Below are positions 7,773 to 16,262 of a DNA stretch of 64,000 nucleotides, one piece after another. The notes beneath the pieces were generated by a model. That model was not told where the DNA came from. It was given only the letters and a program-made list of their open reading frames with translations, and did not search any database. The stretch comes from Devosia aquimaris (GTDB lineage Bacteria > Pseudomonadota > Alphaproteobacteria > Rhizobiales > Devosiaceae). Each line of letters opens with the position of its first letter. Positions within the stretch are counted from its first letter, which is position 1. A program made the translations under genes and the position numbers. The stretch lies in assembly GCF_020169335.1 (NCBI RefSeq), contig NZ_JAIEZN010000001.1, forward strand, positions 1,691,426-1,755,425, in the 5' to 3' direction.

Positions 7773-8120
7773 AGTGACTTGGCAGGTAGCATGCAGAGCG
7801 CAGGCTGCCAACGACCTTGCCATACGCATAGACAGCAGAACACGCCGCACGGTCCTTGGCGTCGCGAGGACACGGTGACGGGCGACCTTTGGGCCACATG
7901 TCTACTTACAGAACGACCCAGGAACTGCCCGTCACGCAGTGGTCTTCCCAGATTCAGGCCCATTGCGCAGCGTCCGTGCACAGCTACCCACTATGCCTCT
8001 GCTGAACAGGCGCCCCCATCCCCGGCCCCCACCCAACCTTGCGTCGGGGTCGCGTGCATGGGGGGGTGGGCAAGTGCGACACGGGGGATAGAATGGGTTG
8101 GGGGAGCCGCCAAGCCTCAG
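7773..8120. other. Intergenic region with G-run cluster, no gene seen
   Basis: This 348-bp stretch lies between the tRNA-Leu 5' end and the 3' end of the sunset-domain gene. Its left part must hold the tRNA promoter, though I cannot pick a convincing -35/-10. Its right part has a C-rich tract (about 8010-8030) followed by plus-strand G-runs of 7, 3, 5, 3 and 5 bases at 8060-8104. I see no supported coding region or tRNA in it. Confidence 0.5.
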
Positions 8121-8378
8121 TCAAACCTTCGCCTTACGCCACCCTGCGGCTTCGGCTTCAGCCTCAGTGCAGAACCAGCGTTCACCATGCGATGCGCTGA
8201 TTTCGGTCTGATCGTAATATTTCTGGCCGGGCACATGATAGATGCGCTCGCCCCGCGTGTTCACATTGCCCTTGATGTTGCAGGTGCGCGATTCCTGGGC
8301 GGTGGCGGCGTTTGGCGTCACAAGTGCCATCGTGGCACAGACAAGTGCCGTGGCGACAAAAGACGAGCTGGTCATCAA
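8121..8378 (-). CDS. Secreted sunset-domain protein
   Basis: This 85-residue protein has an N-terminal signal peptide (hydrophobic stretch to about residue 27, ending ATA-QE) and a single C-terminal domain. That domain has the pattern CNIKGN...GERIYHVPGQKYYD..., ...GERWFCTEAEAEAAGWRKA, with two cysteines spaced as in the 'sunset' domain. In rhizobial proteins it is often fused behind thermonuclease-like domains. Here the domain stands alone and is exported. CGGAG seven bases upstream supports the ATG at 8378. The function of the domain is unknown; the paired cysteines may form a disulfide. Confidence 0.78.
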   Translation of the reverse strand: MMTSSSFVATALVCATMALVTPNAATAQESRTCNIKGNVNTRGERIYHVPGQKYYDQTEISASHGERWFCTEAEAEAAGWRKAKV

Positions 8379-8690
8379 AATACTCCGGGGGCGATTTCAG
8401 CATGACGGGCAGCAGGCGGCAAGTCGTGTCCGCTGCGATGCTCGATCCGGCATGACAAGACCCGGTGGCTGGCACGTGCCTTTTCCGCCAGACGAAATTT
8501 TGAGCAAGAAATCCGCCAGACCCTGCCGGTTTGCCTGCCCCCCGAGCCCCCTTCACAGAGAAATCGACTACAGCGGCGGCAGAAGGCCGGCGTAGCGACA
8601 CCCCAGCCTTAACCAAGGCCCTAGGTCACAGTTGATTTATACAGCAACCCGAAGACATTAGGGGCATTAATATTGCTGGACGATCCATTT
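8379..8690. other. Intergenic region with AT-rich right end
   Basis: This is a 312-bp gap between a minus-strand and a plus-strand gene. The left 240 bp is of ordinary composition and probably holds the promoter of the sunset-domain gene. From about 8628 the sequence turns clearly AT-rich (runs such as TTGATTTATA, CATTAATATTG, TTTATGTTAAATTTTAG), unlike the rest of the window. No gene is supported within it. Confidence 0.5.
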
Positions 8691-8984
8691 ATGTTAAATT
8701 TTAGACATGCGTTTATTGCATTATTGACGATGACATTCAGTATCGGCGTGCCACAGGCAGACCAGCGCGATTGGATTGCTGCAGAAGCGATTTGCCTGGC
8801 GCGTCCCGTTCTGAGCGGCTCGCTGAGATTTGACATTGGGCATGCGCCGATCAGCAGGGCCAAGGCGCGACAGAGCGAGTGGCACCAAAACGTCGCGCCC
8901 CTCGCACGAGACCAAATCGAGGCCGAGGCCCGCACGTCTATCGCAGGGCTGGATGACGGAACCGTGGGCAGTTGTGTGGCTTAG
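8691..8984 (+). CDS. Possible small secreted protein in AT-rich patch
   Basis: This 97-residue ORF begins with a plausible signal peptide (MLNFRHAFIALLTMTFSIG..., cleavage near PQA). It continues into a polar domain with two cysteines and no family I recognise. It uses codons that are rare here: two TTA leucines and an AGA arginine among its first fifteen codons. No convincing RBS is visible. It ends 37 bp before the Sel1-repeat gene, on the same strand. It may be a genuine foreign small gene, a decayed gene fragment or chance. The in-frame ATG at 8673 is an alternative start. Confidence 0.35.
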   Translation: MLNFRHAFIALLTMTFSIGVPQADQRDWIAAEAICLARPVLSGSLRFDIGHAPISRAKARQSEWHQNVAPLARDQIEAEARTSIAGLDDGTVGSCVA

Positions 8985-9021
8985 GCAGCACCCAGCCAAC
9001 AATCTAGATCTGGAGGGCGAA

Positions 9022-10383
9022 ATGTTGCGCCGCATCGCCGTAGTCTGCATTTCCATTGCCGTGTCGGCCATCCACCCGACCAGCGCCTTGGAGCTAAGCG
9101 CCAAAGACCAGTGTGCAGCCCTTGCCGCCTATATTTGGGAGCCAGGCTTTCGCGAAACGGGGATCGCTTGGAACCAGATCGACGTGAAGGCGGCACTCCC
9201 AGCCTGCCTTGCCGCCGACCTGGAAACGCCGAACGATCCGCCAACACTGTACCGCCTCGGGCGAATCTATCTCCAGCAGCACGACTTCGACCGGGCTTTG
9301 CCGCTGCTTCTTGAATCGGCAGAGGCCGGATACGGACCAGCCCAGACGGCCTATGGCACAGCCTTCATCCAAGGCGAAATCGCGCCAGACTATGTTGTCG
9401 CCCTGCGCTGGCTCAAGCGGGCTGCTGCAAATGGACAACCAATGGCCAAGGCAAACCTGGCAACCCTGTATTTGGGGGACCATGGGCTGCCGCTGGACCT
9501 GGAGCGCTACACCACTCTCACTATGGAGGCGGCTCTTGCTGGCGTGGATCTTGCTCAATACCGAGCCGGCTGGTCGTACCAGGCGGGCTATGGCGTTGAA
9601 CAGGATTTGGCGAAGGCGGAGCACTGGTATCGCCTCTCGGCAAGCCAGGGCTATGCCGTTGCGCAGCGCGAACTGGGCAGCTTGTTGAGCCGCGCAGCAC
9701 AAGACCAATCAGATCATCAGGAAGCATTCCAGTTCATGAGCCTGGCGGCTGATCAAGGCGACAGCCCGGCAATTGTCCTAGTCGGCTGGTCCTACATGAC
9801 CGGCCATGGCGTCGAGAAGGATATGCAGCGCGCCAGAGAGTATTTCGAGCGCGCCTATGCCCTCGGCGATGCACAGGGCGCACGCTATCTGGGCCATCTG
9901 CACGAGTTCGGAAAAGGCGTTCCAGTCGATCTCAGGCGGGCATTCGGTTACTACGTGCAAGCCGCCTGGCTGGGCAATGCAGATGCCCAATACAGGGTGG
10001 GCGTGTTTCTATCTTCAGGGCGCGGCAGCATACTGAAGGACGATGCTGCGGGACTCGCCTGGTTTCTTCGTGCTGCGTACGCCGGACACGTCGATGCCCA
10101 GGTAGCGGCCGGGCAGGTATATGACTACCGATTCCAGGACGATCCCGCGCCGCTCTACGATCCAGAGAAAGCCTTCTACTGGTACGACAGTGCTGCCAAT
10201 TCTGGCAGCTTGAAAGCCGCACTCTGGCTGGCTCTCTACTATGGCAACAAGAACGACTTTGAGACCGCCAATGCCTATGTGACGTATGTACTGGAAAATG
10301 GCGATCAGGCGATGATCGACGACGCACAGGGCACCATGAACGCACTCGCTTTTCTAAAGCGGACCAACCAAATCCCGATGTAG
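9022..10383 (+). CDS. Secreted Sel1-repeat (SLR) protein
   Basis: This 453-residue protein has an N-terminal signal peptide (about residues 1-22, ending near TSA-LE) followed by a row of about nine Sel1/TPR-like repeats of about 36 residues. Typical repeat cores are A..YGTAFIQGE.A.DYVVALRWLKRAA and A.YRAGWSYQAGYGVEQDLAKAEHWYRLSA. I chose the ATG at 9022 (GGAGGG seven bases upstream) instead of the upstream in-frame codon at 8830. SLR proteins act as scaffolds for protein-protein contacts at the envelope, in signalling or in polysaccharide export. Codon usage looks less GC-biased than neighbouring genes. No partner enzyme is adjacent. Confidence 0.88.
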   Translation: MLRRIAVVCISIAVSAIHPTSALELSAKDQCAALAAYIWEPGFRETGIAWNQIDVKAALPACLAADLETPNDPPTLYRLGRIYLQQHDFDRALPLLLESAEAGYGPAQTAYGTAFIQGEIAPDYVVALRWLKRAAANGQPMAKANLATLYLGDHGLPLDLERYTTLTMEAALAGVDLAQYRAGWSYQAGYGVEQDLAKAEHWYRLSASQGYAVAQRELGSLLSRAAQDQSDHQEAFQFMSLAADQGDSPAIVLVGWSYMTGHGVEKDMQRAREYFERAYALGDAQGARYLGHLHEFGKGVPVDLRRAFGYYVQAAWLGNADAQYRVGVFLSSGRGSILKDDAAGLAWFLRAAYAGHVDAQVAAGQVYDYRFQDDPAPLYDPEKAFYWYDSAANSGSLKAALWLALYYGNKNDFETANAYVTYVLENGDQAMIDDAQGTMNALAFLKRTNQIPM

Positions 10384-10592
10384 GTGCCCACCAGAGCGCT
10401 GGCTAACTCGGCGGCATAGTAGCCGCGTCGTTGAAACGAGATGCGACCAGCTCACCAGAACACTGGCACCTGGCTAAGTCACACTATCACTTTTCGAAAA
10501 CGCCTCCACCCGGCAGCTTCGAGCGCTGCGCGCACGCGTTAGGCCAGGTGCGGTGGGCATGCGGATTTGCCTTGGGTTCGGCCAGCCCCAAC

Positions 10593-10622
10593 TCTGCCTC
10601 CCCCGTCTCCGGGGGAGGCAGA
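10593..10622. terminator. Strong GC hairpin downstream of gpt
   Basis: A perfect 11-bp stem (CTGCCTCCCCC / GGGGGAGGCAG) with loop GTCTCC lies 16 bp past the gpt stop on the minus strand. No clear T-run follows, so it could be a terminator or a transcript-end stabiliser. Confidence 0.55.
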
Positions 10623-10637
10623 ATCTGGTGTCTTCCC

Positions 10638-11135
10638 TCAGTCCGTCCCGCCCGAAATCGGCGCGACATAAGCCACGTCCAGATCCCAGGGGAAGAAGAT
10701 CCAGGTGTCCTGGCTGACTTCGGTGATGAAGGTGTCAACCATCTCGCGGCCCTTGGGCTTGGCGTAGACCGTGGCGAAGTGGGCGCCGGGGAGCATGTCG
10801 CGGACGACGCGGGCGGTGGAGCCGGTGTCGACCAGATCGTCCACGATCAGCACCTTGGCGCCGTTCTTGGCCAGATCGAGCACGGACTGGCTGATCTCCT
10901 TGAGCACCTTGATGCCGCCCTGGTTCTGGTGGTCATAGCTCTTGACGGCCACGGTCTCGACGGTTCGGATATTGAGCTCACGCGCCACGATGGCGGCGGG
11001 GACGAGACCACCGCGGGCGATGGCCACCACGGCGTCGAACGGCCCCAGGCTTGCCAGCCGCCAGGCCAGCGCCCGGCTGTCACGGTGGAACTGGTCCCAG
11101 GTCACCGGGAACGACTTCTGGTTGGCTTCGCTCAA
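10638..11135 (-). CDS. gpt: Xanthine(-guanine) phosphoribosyltransferase
   Basis: This 165-residue type I phosphoribosyltransferase has the PRPP-binding motif [13 protein letters not shown]. An upstream [20 protein letters not shown] loop and the C-terminal 'WIFFPWD' block are characteristic of Gpt. It salvages xanthine and guanine to XMP and GMP using PRPP, in the cytosol or at the inner membrane face. It complements the de novo purine genes found later in the window. It is 80 bp downstream of the CinA-like gene on the same strand and could share its transcript. A GC hairpin follows its stop. Confidence 0.93.
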   Translation of the reverse strand: MSEANQKSFPVTWDQFHRDSRALAWRLASLGPFDAVVAIARGGLVPAAIVARELNIRTVETVAVKSYDHQNQGGIKVLKEISQSVLDLAKNGAKVLIVDDLVDTGSTARVVRDMLPGAHFATVYAKPKGREMVDTFITEVSQDTWIFFPWDLDVAYVAPISGGTD

Positions 11136-11215
11136 AACACTTCTCCTGCGCCGAGGCTACCCGCCCGGTTGAAATTGGAAGGCCGTTGTGTAGCAAAGCC
11201 CGCGCGCCGCGCCAA

Positions 11216-11986
11216 TCAGTCTTGTGCAGGCGCGGCAACCCCGGCCTTGGCATGGGCGGCATCGACCATGGCGCGCACTTTCTCGGCGGCTTCGGCAAGG
11301 CGATCGGGATCGGCCGAGCGCAGCACCAGCTCGGTCATCACCCGGTCCTTGCCCATCTGCGGATAGCTGCCCATCTTGACGTCAGGATATTGCGCCTGCA
11401 GCTCACCCAGCGGCCCGCCTACGGTGCCCTCGCCCACTGCGGCGCAGACGGTCACCGACATCACCTTCTTGCCACCCTGCAGCGTGGGAGCAATGGCTTC
11501 GAGCATGGCCCGCATGATGATCGGCACGCCGGCCATCACATGCACATTGCCGATGCGGAAGCCGGGTGCCGCACTCACCGAATTGACGATGAGATCGGCA
11601 CCCTCGGGAATGCGGGCCATGCGCAGCCGCGCTTCGTTGACCTCGGTGCCGGTCTGGCGCCAGCGGGCTTCGAGCATTTCGCGGGCCTGGGCATTGATCG
11701 GCAGGGCGACGCCAAAGGCCTTGGCCACCGCATCGGCGGTGATGTCATCATGCGTCGGCCCGATGCCGCCGGTGGTGAACACATAGGTGTAGCGCGCGCG
11801 CAGGGCGTTGACGGCGGCGACGATGTCGTCGGTCTCGTCGCTCACCACCCGCACTTCCTTGAGGTCGATGCCCAGGTCCGTGCAGAAATCCGCGGTGGCG
11901 CCGATATTGACGTCCTTGGTGCGGCCGGAGAGGATTTCGTCGCCGATCACGATCAGGGCGGCAGTGACGGACGGGGCGCTGGACAT
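11216..11986 (-). CDS. CinA-like molybdopterin-binding domain protein
   Basis: This 256-residue protein has the MoaB/Mog-type MPT-binding fold: an N-terminal ALIVIGDEILSGRTKDVN strand-loop and the signature TTGGIGPTHDDIT. That matches the N-terminal half of competence/damage-inducible protein CinA. The C-terminal nicotinamide-nucleotide amidase domain of full-length CinA is absent; members of this short class occur widely in alphaproteobacteria. The likely role is pterin or nucleotide binding, possibly ADP-ribose or NAD-related hydrolysis, but the reaction is not established for the short form. It is divergent from map. Confidence 0.85.
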   Translation of the reverse strand: MSSAPSVTAALIVIGDEILSGRTKDVNIGATADFCTDLGIDLKEVRVVSDETDDIVAAVNALRARYTYVFTTGGIGPTHDDITADAVAKAFGVALPINAQAREMLEARWRQTGTEVNEARLRMARIPEGADLIVNSVSAAPGFRIGNVHVMAGVPIIMRAMLEAIAPTLQGGKKVMSVTVCAAVGEGTVGGPLGELQAQYPDVKMGSYPQMGKDRVMTELVLRSADPDRLAEAAEKVRAMVDAAHAKAGVAAPAQD

Positions 11987-12124
11987 GTCGATGTTCCGTG
12001 GCTGAAGGGCCTAGAGAAGGGAGCATGAGACATGCCCCTGTGCGATAAGCGCGTCAAGCGCATCGCCTGCCCTTCCAATCGGGCGGCGACCGGCCTATTT
12101 TCCCCGGGATAACCGGAGTGACTG

Positions 12125-12958
12125 ATGATTACCTTTGTCGAGGCCCCTGCCAAAGCGCGCCGTACCGCCGGCGTCATCCCGCTGCATGGCGAAGAGGGCT
12201 TTGCCGGCATGCGCAAGGCCGGCGCGCTGACCGCCCAGGCGCTCGATATCCTGACCGAATATGTCGAGCCGGGCGTGCCCACCATTACGCTCGACAAGAT
12301 CGCCTATGAATTTGCCCGCGACAACGGCGCCGTGCCGGCGACGATCTTCTACAAGGGCTTCAAGCACTCGCTCTGCACCTCGATCAACCATGTGGTCTGC
12401 CACGGCATTCCTGATGATCGCGCGCTGCGCGAGGGCGATATAGTCAATATCGACCTGACCCTGGTGGTCGATGGCTGGCATGGCGATTCCAGCCGCATGT
12501 ATCCGGTCGGCGAAATCTCCCGCAAGGCCGAGCGGCTGATCGAGGTGACCTATGCCAGCCTCGAAGCCGGTCTGGCCGCCGCCAAGCCGGGCAATACCAC
12601 CGGCGACATCGGCGCCGCCATCCAGACCCTGGCCGAGGCCGAGCGCATGAGCGTGGTGCGCGACTTTGTCGGCCATGGCGTGGGCAAGCTTTTCCACGAC
12701 GAGCCCAATATCCTGCATTTCGGCCGCCCCGGCACCGGCGTGCCGCTCAAGCCCGGCATGATCTTCACCATCGAGCCGATGATCAATCTGGGCCGGCCGG
12801 ATGTGAAAATCCTCTCCGATGGCTGGACCGCGGTCACCCGCGACCGCACGCTCTCGGCGCAGTGCGAGCACTCCATCGCCATCACCGAGACCGGCTGCGA
12901 GATTTTCACCATCTCCCCGGGCGGCATCTTCAACCCCATGGCTCCCAAGGCGGACTGA
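12125..12958 (+). CDS. map: Methionine aminopeptidase, type I
   Basis: This 277-residue metalloprotease removes initiator methionine from nascent proteins in the cytosol. All five metal-ligand regions are visible in order: the aspartates in NIDLTLVVDGWHGDSSR, the histidine in FVGHGVG, the glutamate in FTIEPM and the glutamate in QCEHSIAIT. The substrate histidine lies in NHVVCHGIP. It has a short N-terminal extension of about 25 residues relative to E. coli Map. An RBS (CCGGAG) precedes the ATG. The stop overlaps the radC start (TGATG), so the two genes form an operon. Confidence 0.95.
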   Translation: MITFVEAPAKARRTAGVIPLHGEEGFAGMRKAGALTAQALDILTEYVEPGVPTITLDKIAYEFARDNGAVPATIFYKGFKHSLCTSINHVVCHGIPDDRALREGDIVNIDLTLVVDGWHGDSSRMYPVGEISRKAERLIEVTYASLEAGLAAAKPGNTTGDIGAAIQTLAEAERMSVVRDFVGHGVGKLFHDEPNILHFGRPGTGVPLKPGMIFTIEPMINLGRPDVKILSDGWTAVTRDRTLSAQCEHSIAITETGCEIFTISPGGIFNPMAPKAD

Positions 12959-13689
12959 TGGCAAACCGGCCCGACGCATTCGACGAGGCCGGATTTACCC
13001 CCGCATCGGCGGAAGCCGATGACCATGCCGGACATCGCAAACGCGTGCGCGACCGCTTCCTCAAGGTCGGCGGCGATGCGCTGGAAGACTATGAGCTGCT
13101 CGAGCTGGCGCTGCAGCTGATCATCCCGCGCAAGGATACCAAGGCGCTGGCCAAGACCTTGCTGCGCGAGTTCGGGTCATTTTCGGGCGTGTTCAACGCC
13201 AGCCAGGCGCGGCTGAGCCAGATCAAGGGCCTGGGCGACACCACCATCGCCCATCTCAAGGTGATCCAGGCCGTGGCTGCCCGCTTCGGGCGCGACCGCA
13301 TCGATTCCCAGCAGCCGATCCTGTCGTCGTGGAGCCAGTTGATCGAGTACTGCAACAGCCAGATGGCCTATCAGTCCATCGAGCAGTTCCGCATTCTCTT
13401 CCTCGACAAGAAAAACCGGTTGATTGCCGACGAGGTGCAGCAGACCGGCACGGTGGACCACACCCCGGTCTATCCCCGCGAGGTGATCCGGCGCACGCTG
13501 GAGCTGTCCGCCACGGCGCTGATCCTGGTGCACAACCACCCTTCGGGGGACCCTGCCCCCTCCTCCGCCGATGTGCGGATGACCCGCGAAATCGCCGACG
13601 TGGCCAAGCCGCTGGGCATAACCCTGCATGACCACATCATCATCGGCAAATCCAGCCACACATCGCTGCGGGCGCTCAAGCTGATCTGA
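12958..13689 (+). CDS. radC: RadC family JAB/MPN-domain protein
   Basis: This 243-residue protein has an N-terminal helix-hairpin-helix-like region (about 20-105, including LSQIKGLGDTTIAHLKVIQAV). The C-terminal JAMM metalloprotease-like domain has HNHPSGDPAPSSAD and the upstream glutamate in DEVQQTGT. RadC was named from a repair phenotype now attributed to recG, so its true role is unknown; the domain suggests a metal-dependent isopeptidase or nuclease. The ATG at 12958 overlaps the map stop, a gene order common in alphaproteobacteria. The next gene is convergent 3 bp away. Confidence 0.93.
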   Translation: MANRPDAFDEAGFTPASAEADDHAGHRKRVRDRFLKVGGDALEDYELLELALQLIIPRKDTKALAKTLLREFGSFSGVFNASQARLSQIKGLGDTTIAHLKVIQAVAARFGRDRIDSQQPILSSWSQLIEYCNSQMAYQSIEQFRILFLDKKNRLIADEVQQTGTVDHTPVYPREVIRRTLELSATALILVHNHPSGDPAPSSADVRMTREIADVAKPLGITLHDHIIIGKSSHTSLRALKLI

Positions 13690-13692
13690 GGT

Positions 13693-14940
13693 TTACTCGG
13701 CCGTCGCAGGGGGGGGCGTCGGCGTGCCGCCGCGGCGGGTCACGCGATCGATCAGCTGACGCAGCGAGCGGACGGCCGATTTCAGCTGCGGATTGGCCTT
13801 GATGCGCGCGCGCGTGCGCTGGAAGGCCTGGTGCGCCGCCACGATCACCTGCCCCTGCGGGGTCAAGCCGACATAGTGCTGGTGGAGCGGCAACTGCACA
13901 TTGCACCAGTGCCGCTTCTCGTCGGTATAGCCGCTGCCCATGTCGAACACGCGGATACCCTGGTCGAACACGGTCTGCATGACGCGCAGAAGGCATTGCT
14001 TGCCGGGCGATCCGTTCTGGATGGCCGGATCATCGCTCATCGAGGAGATCAGGCAGAACATCCGGTCGCCATGGACGATGTTGTAGCGCACCGCGACAAT
14101 GGCGCCGTCCAGCCGCAGCACATGCAGCCGCACATCGGCGCCCGAGCTGGCCCGCGCCAAATCCTGGTAGAAGTCGATCAGGCCGTCGAGCACGAAGGTG
14201 TCGCGGATGCCCATCGCCAGAAAGCGCGCCGAACGCTGCATGAACATGGTGGCAATCGCCGCCTCGGTATCCCCGCCGGCGCGGATCTCCTCAAAGCTGA
14301 CCTCGCCCATGGCATTGAGCCGGTCGCCCTGCTGCCGGTCATGCTTGCGGCGCGACTTGTTGCGCTGCAGCCGGTCGCATTCTTCCCAGCTGGAATATTG
14401 CGAGCGATAGAGCGTCTCCACCGCCAGAGTGGTGCCCAGTTCGTCGAACACACCCTCATGCCCGCCGACCTCGGACGGCATGGAGCGCAGATAGACCACG
14501 TCGCCACCGCTGAGCGCGCCCGTCATGGCCGACCACAGCGCACGGCGACCATCGGGCCCCAGCGCCGCCAGGCGCGCATAATCGGCCACCGGCGCATAGC
14601 AGCCGGCATGAGCCCCGGGGAACCAGGTGAATATGGGCAGGCCATAAACGCGCTTGCGATGCAGCGGCAGCAGCGCCACCGGCACGTCATCGACCATGCC
14701 CACCACATAGCGCTGCTGGCTGCCGGGCACCTTGCGGTCCCGCACCCAGGCGGCAATGAAATCATAGCTTTGACCGGGAGACTCGATGGCACCGGCGGTC
14801 AATGTGCGCCAGACGGCCTCGACATCGGCAATATTGTCGCGCACCTGGACCACAATGCGCAGCGCCGCGGCGGGGTGTGCCGTCAGGGCCTGGGCATCCC
14901 GGCTTTCATCGGGACGTTTGTGGTTCAGTGCAATCTGCAT
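13693..14940 (-). CDS. GNAT/FemAB-like acyltransferase (BioF2-like, CelD-type)
   Basis: This 415-residue cytosolic protein has a tandem-GNAT architecture. An N-terminal GNAT-like half contains W.R.R..P...YVVG and LLPL.R. The better conserved C-terminal half contains F..R...RF, RLDGAIVAVRYN and FDMGSGYTDEKRHWC. Family members are linked to cellulose/exopolysaccharide or lipid acylation. I chose the ATG at 14940 (preceded by GAGGAAAC) over 14994. The C-terminus is basic, then Pro/Thr-rich. Acceptor and donor cannot be read from the sequence, and no polysaccharide genes adjoin it. Confidence 0.75.
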   Translation of the reverse strand: MQIALNHKRPDESRDAQALTAHPAAALRIVVQVRDNIADVEAVWRTLTAGAIESPGQSYDFIAAWVRDRKVPGSQQRYVVGMVDDVPVALLPLHRKRVYGLPIFTWFPGAHAGCYAPVADYARLAALGPDGRRALWSAMTGALSGGDVVYLRSMPSEVGGHEGVFDELGTTLAVETLYRSQYSSWEECDRLQRNKSRRKHDRQQGDRLNAMGEVSFEEIRAGGDTEAAIATMFMQRSARFLAMGIRDTFVLDGLIDFYQDLARASSGADVRLHVLRLDGAIVAVRYNIVHGDRMFCLISSMSDDPAIQNGSPGKQCLLRVMQTVFDQGIRVFDMGSGYTDEKRHWCNVQLPLHQHYVGLTPQGQVIVAAHQAFQRTRARIKANPQLKSAVRSLRQLIDRVTRRGGTPTPPPATAE

Positions 14941-15047
14941 GGTTTCCTCGGTCGCAGGCACTATGACCCCGACCTGTAAACCAGACCTGAACACGACAAT
15001 GTGACAAGATTTGCTTTGCCCACAAGGGTTAAGCGCGTCTTACCGAC

Positions 15048-15782
15048 CTAGCCGAAATTGGCCAGCGCCGGAAAGGTCTCAAGGAACCAGTAGGATAGCC
15101 GGGTGAAGTTGCCAGTGAGGAACAGCAGGCCCGTAATCACCAGCAGCACACCCATCACCCGTTCGACCGTATGGAGGTGTTTCTTGAAGCCCTGGAAGAA
15201 CGCCAGGAACGGGCCGATGGCGATACCCGCCAGGAAGAACGGCACGCCCAGCCCCAGCGAATAGAGCCCCAGCAGGCCGGCGCCTTCCCAGGCGGTACCC
15301 TTGCTGGCCGCCACGGACAGAACCGCTGCCAGCACCGGGCCTATGCAGGGCGTCCAGCCGATGGCAAAGGCCAGGCCGAGCAGGAACCCACCCAGCGGGC
15401 CGCTGGCGACCCCCGGCCCCTGATGGCGAATCTGCCGGTCGAGCAGGGCAATGCGATAGACGCCGATGAAGTGGAGCCCCATGGCGATGATCAGCAGACC
15501 CGCAATCGGGGTCAGGATCGGCAGCGCCTGCCGGAATGCCTGGCCAAATGCCGTCGCCGTCGCGCCGAGCGCCACGAACACCACGGTGAAGCCCAGGATG
15601 AAGAACAGCGAAGTAAAGGCGACTCGGCGCTGCAAGGCCCCGGCTGTCGTGCCCTCCTCGCGCAACTGGTCAAAGCTCGCGCCGCTCATATAGGTGAGGT
15701 AGGGCGGCACCAACGGCAGCACGCAGGGACTGAGGAAGCTCAGCACGCCTGCGCCGAACACCAGTGGCAGTGAGAATTCCAA
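15048..15782 (-). CDS. ccdA: CcdA-type cytochrome c biogenesis/thiol-disulfide transporter
   Basis: This is a six-transmembrane protein of about 244 residues carrying the CcdA/DsbD-beta signatures: SPCVLPLVPPYLTYMSG in the first helix and IGWTPCIGPVL in the fourth. Each holds one of the two redox cysteines that pass electrons across the inner membrane to periplasmic thioredoxin-like proteins for haem c attachment. I prefer a TTG start at 15782 (MEFSLPLVFG..., with GGGAG upstream). The in-frame alternative at 15830 adds a polar, Arg-rich leader. No periplasmic thioredoxin partner is adjacent. Confidence 0.9.
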   Translation of the reverse strand: MEFSLPLVFGAGVLSFLSPCVLPLVPPYLTYMSGASFDQLREEGTTAGALQRRVAFTSLFFILGFTVVFVALGATATAFGQAFRQALPILTPIAGLLIIAMGLHFIGVYRIALLDRQIRHQGPGVASGPLGGFLLGLAFAIGWTPCIGPVLAAVLSVAASKGTAWEGAGLLGLYSLGLGVPFFLAGIAIGPFLAFFQGFKKHLHTVERVMGVLLVITGLLFLTGNFTRLSYWFLETFPALANFG

Positions 15783-15881
15783 ACCCGTACGCTCCCGTTG
15801 CCGGGCTGTTCTAGCGCACAATCCCTGCAAAGCAATGCGACCGAACGCCTATCGCAGATTTGTGAGGTCCGAGGCCCTCCG

Positions 15882-16082
15882 TCAGCCCCGCGCGTCGACG
15901 CGCACGAGACCCCGCAACCGCGCCCAGCCCGACTGGCCCAAATGGGCGATCTGCATCAACATGCCCGGCGCCGGGTCCTGGTAGCGAGCCATCATGCGCT
16001 CGGCCACGACGTAGCCCTCGCGCACGATCTCGCGGATGAACCGCCGTTCTTCGAGTGTCACGCCGATCGATGGGACGCGCAT
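15882..16082 (-). CDS. Small hypothetical protein
   Basis: This 66-residue basic protein has a central helix (EERRFIREIVREGYVVAERMMARY) and a C-terminal GWARLRGLV stretch. It matches no family I recognise. GGAGG six bases upstream of the ATG at 16082 is one of the better RBS matches in the window and favours this start over the in-frame codon at 16106. It lies between ccdA (same strand, 100 bp downstream) and rpe (divergent). No signal peptide, membrane segment or metal motif is seen. Confidence 0.6.
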   Translation of the reverse strand: MRVPSIGVTLEERRFIREIVREGYVVAERMMARYQDPAPGMLMQIAHLGQSGWARLRGLVRVDARG

Positions 16083-16146
16083 GCCAACCTCCGCAATGGT
16101 TGACAAAGTGTTAACGCATCGGGTGACTGATGTCCCGCCTCACCTG

Positions 16147-16170
16147 CCCCTATGGTTTATGCCACAGGGG
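16147..16170. promoter_or_regulatory. Imperfect inverted repeat in rpe upstream region
   Basis: CCCCTATGG-TTTATG-CCACAGGGG has 9-bp arms with one mismatch. It lies 93 bp upstream of rpe and 65 bp upstream of the divergent small gene. It could be an operator or an RNA hairpin; no regulator is adjacent. Confidence 0.3.
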
Positions 16171-16262
16171 AATCTTGGTCATTCACCCTGGCAAGCGCCC
16201 TTGCCCTGGGGCCCCGTCCCGCCCTATAGCAGCCATACCCCTCCCGGCTGAGGTGCCAGTCC

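Noticed and set aside
8010-8110. Possible tRNA-linked genomic island boundary
   Set aside because: The lower-GC region lies at the 5' side of tRNA-Leu, no integrase is present, and I found no repeat of the tRNA 3' end.
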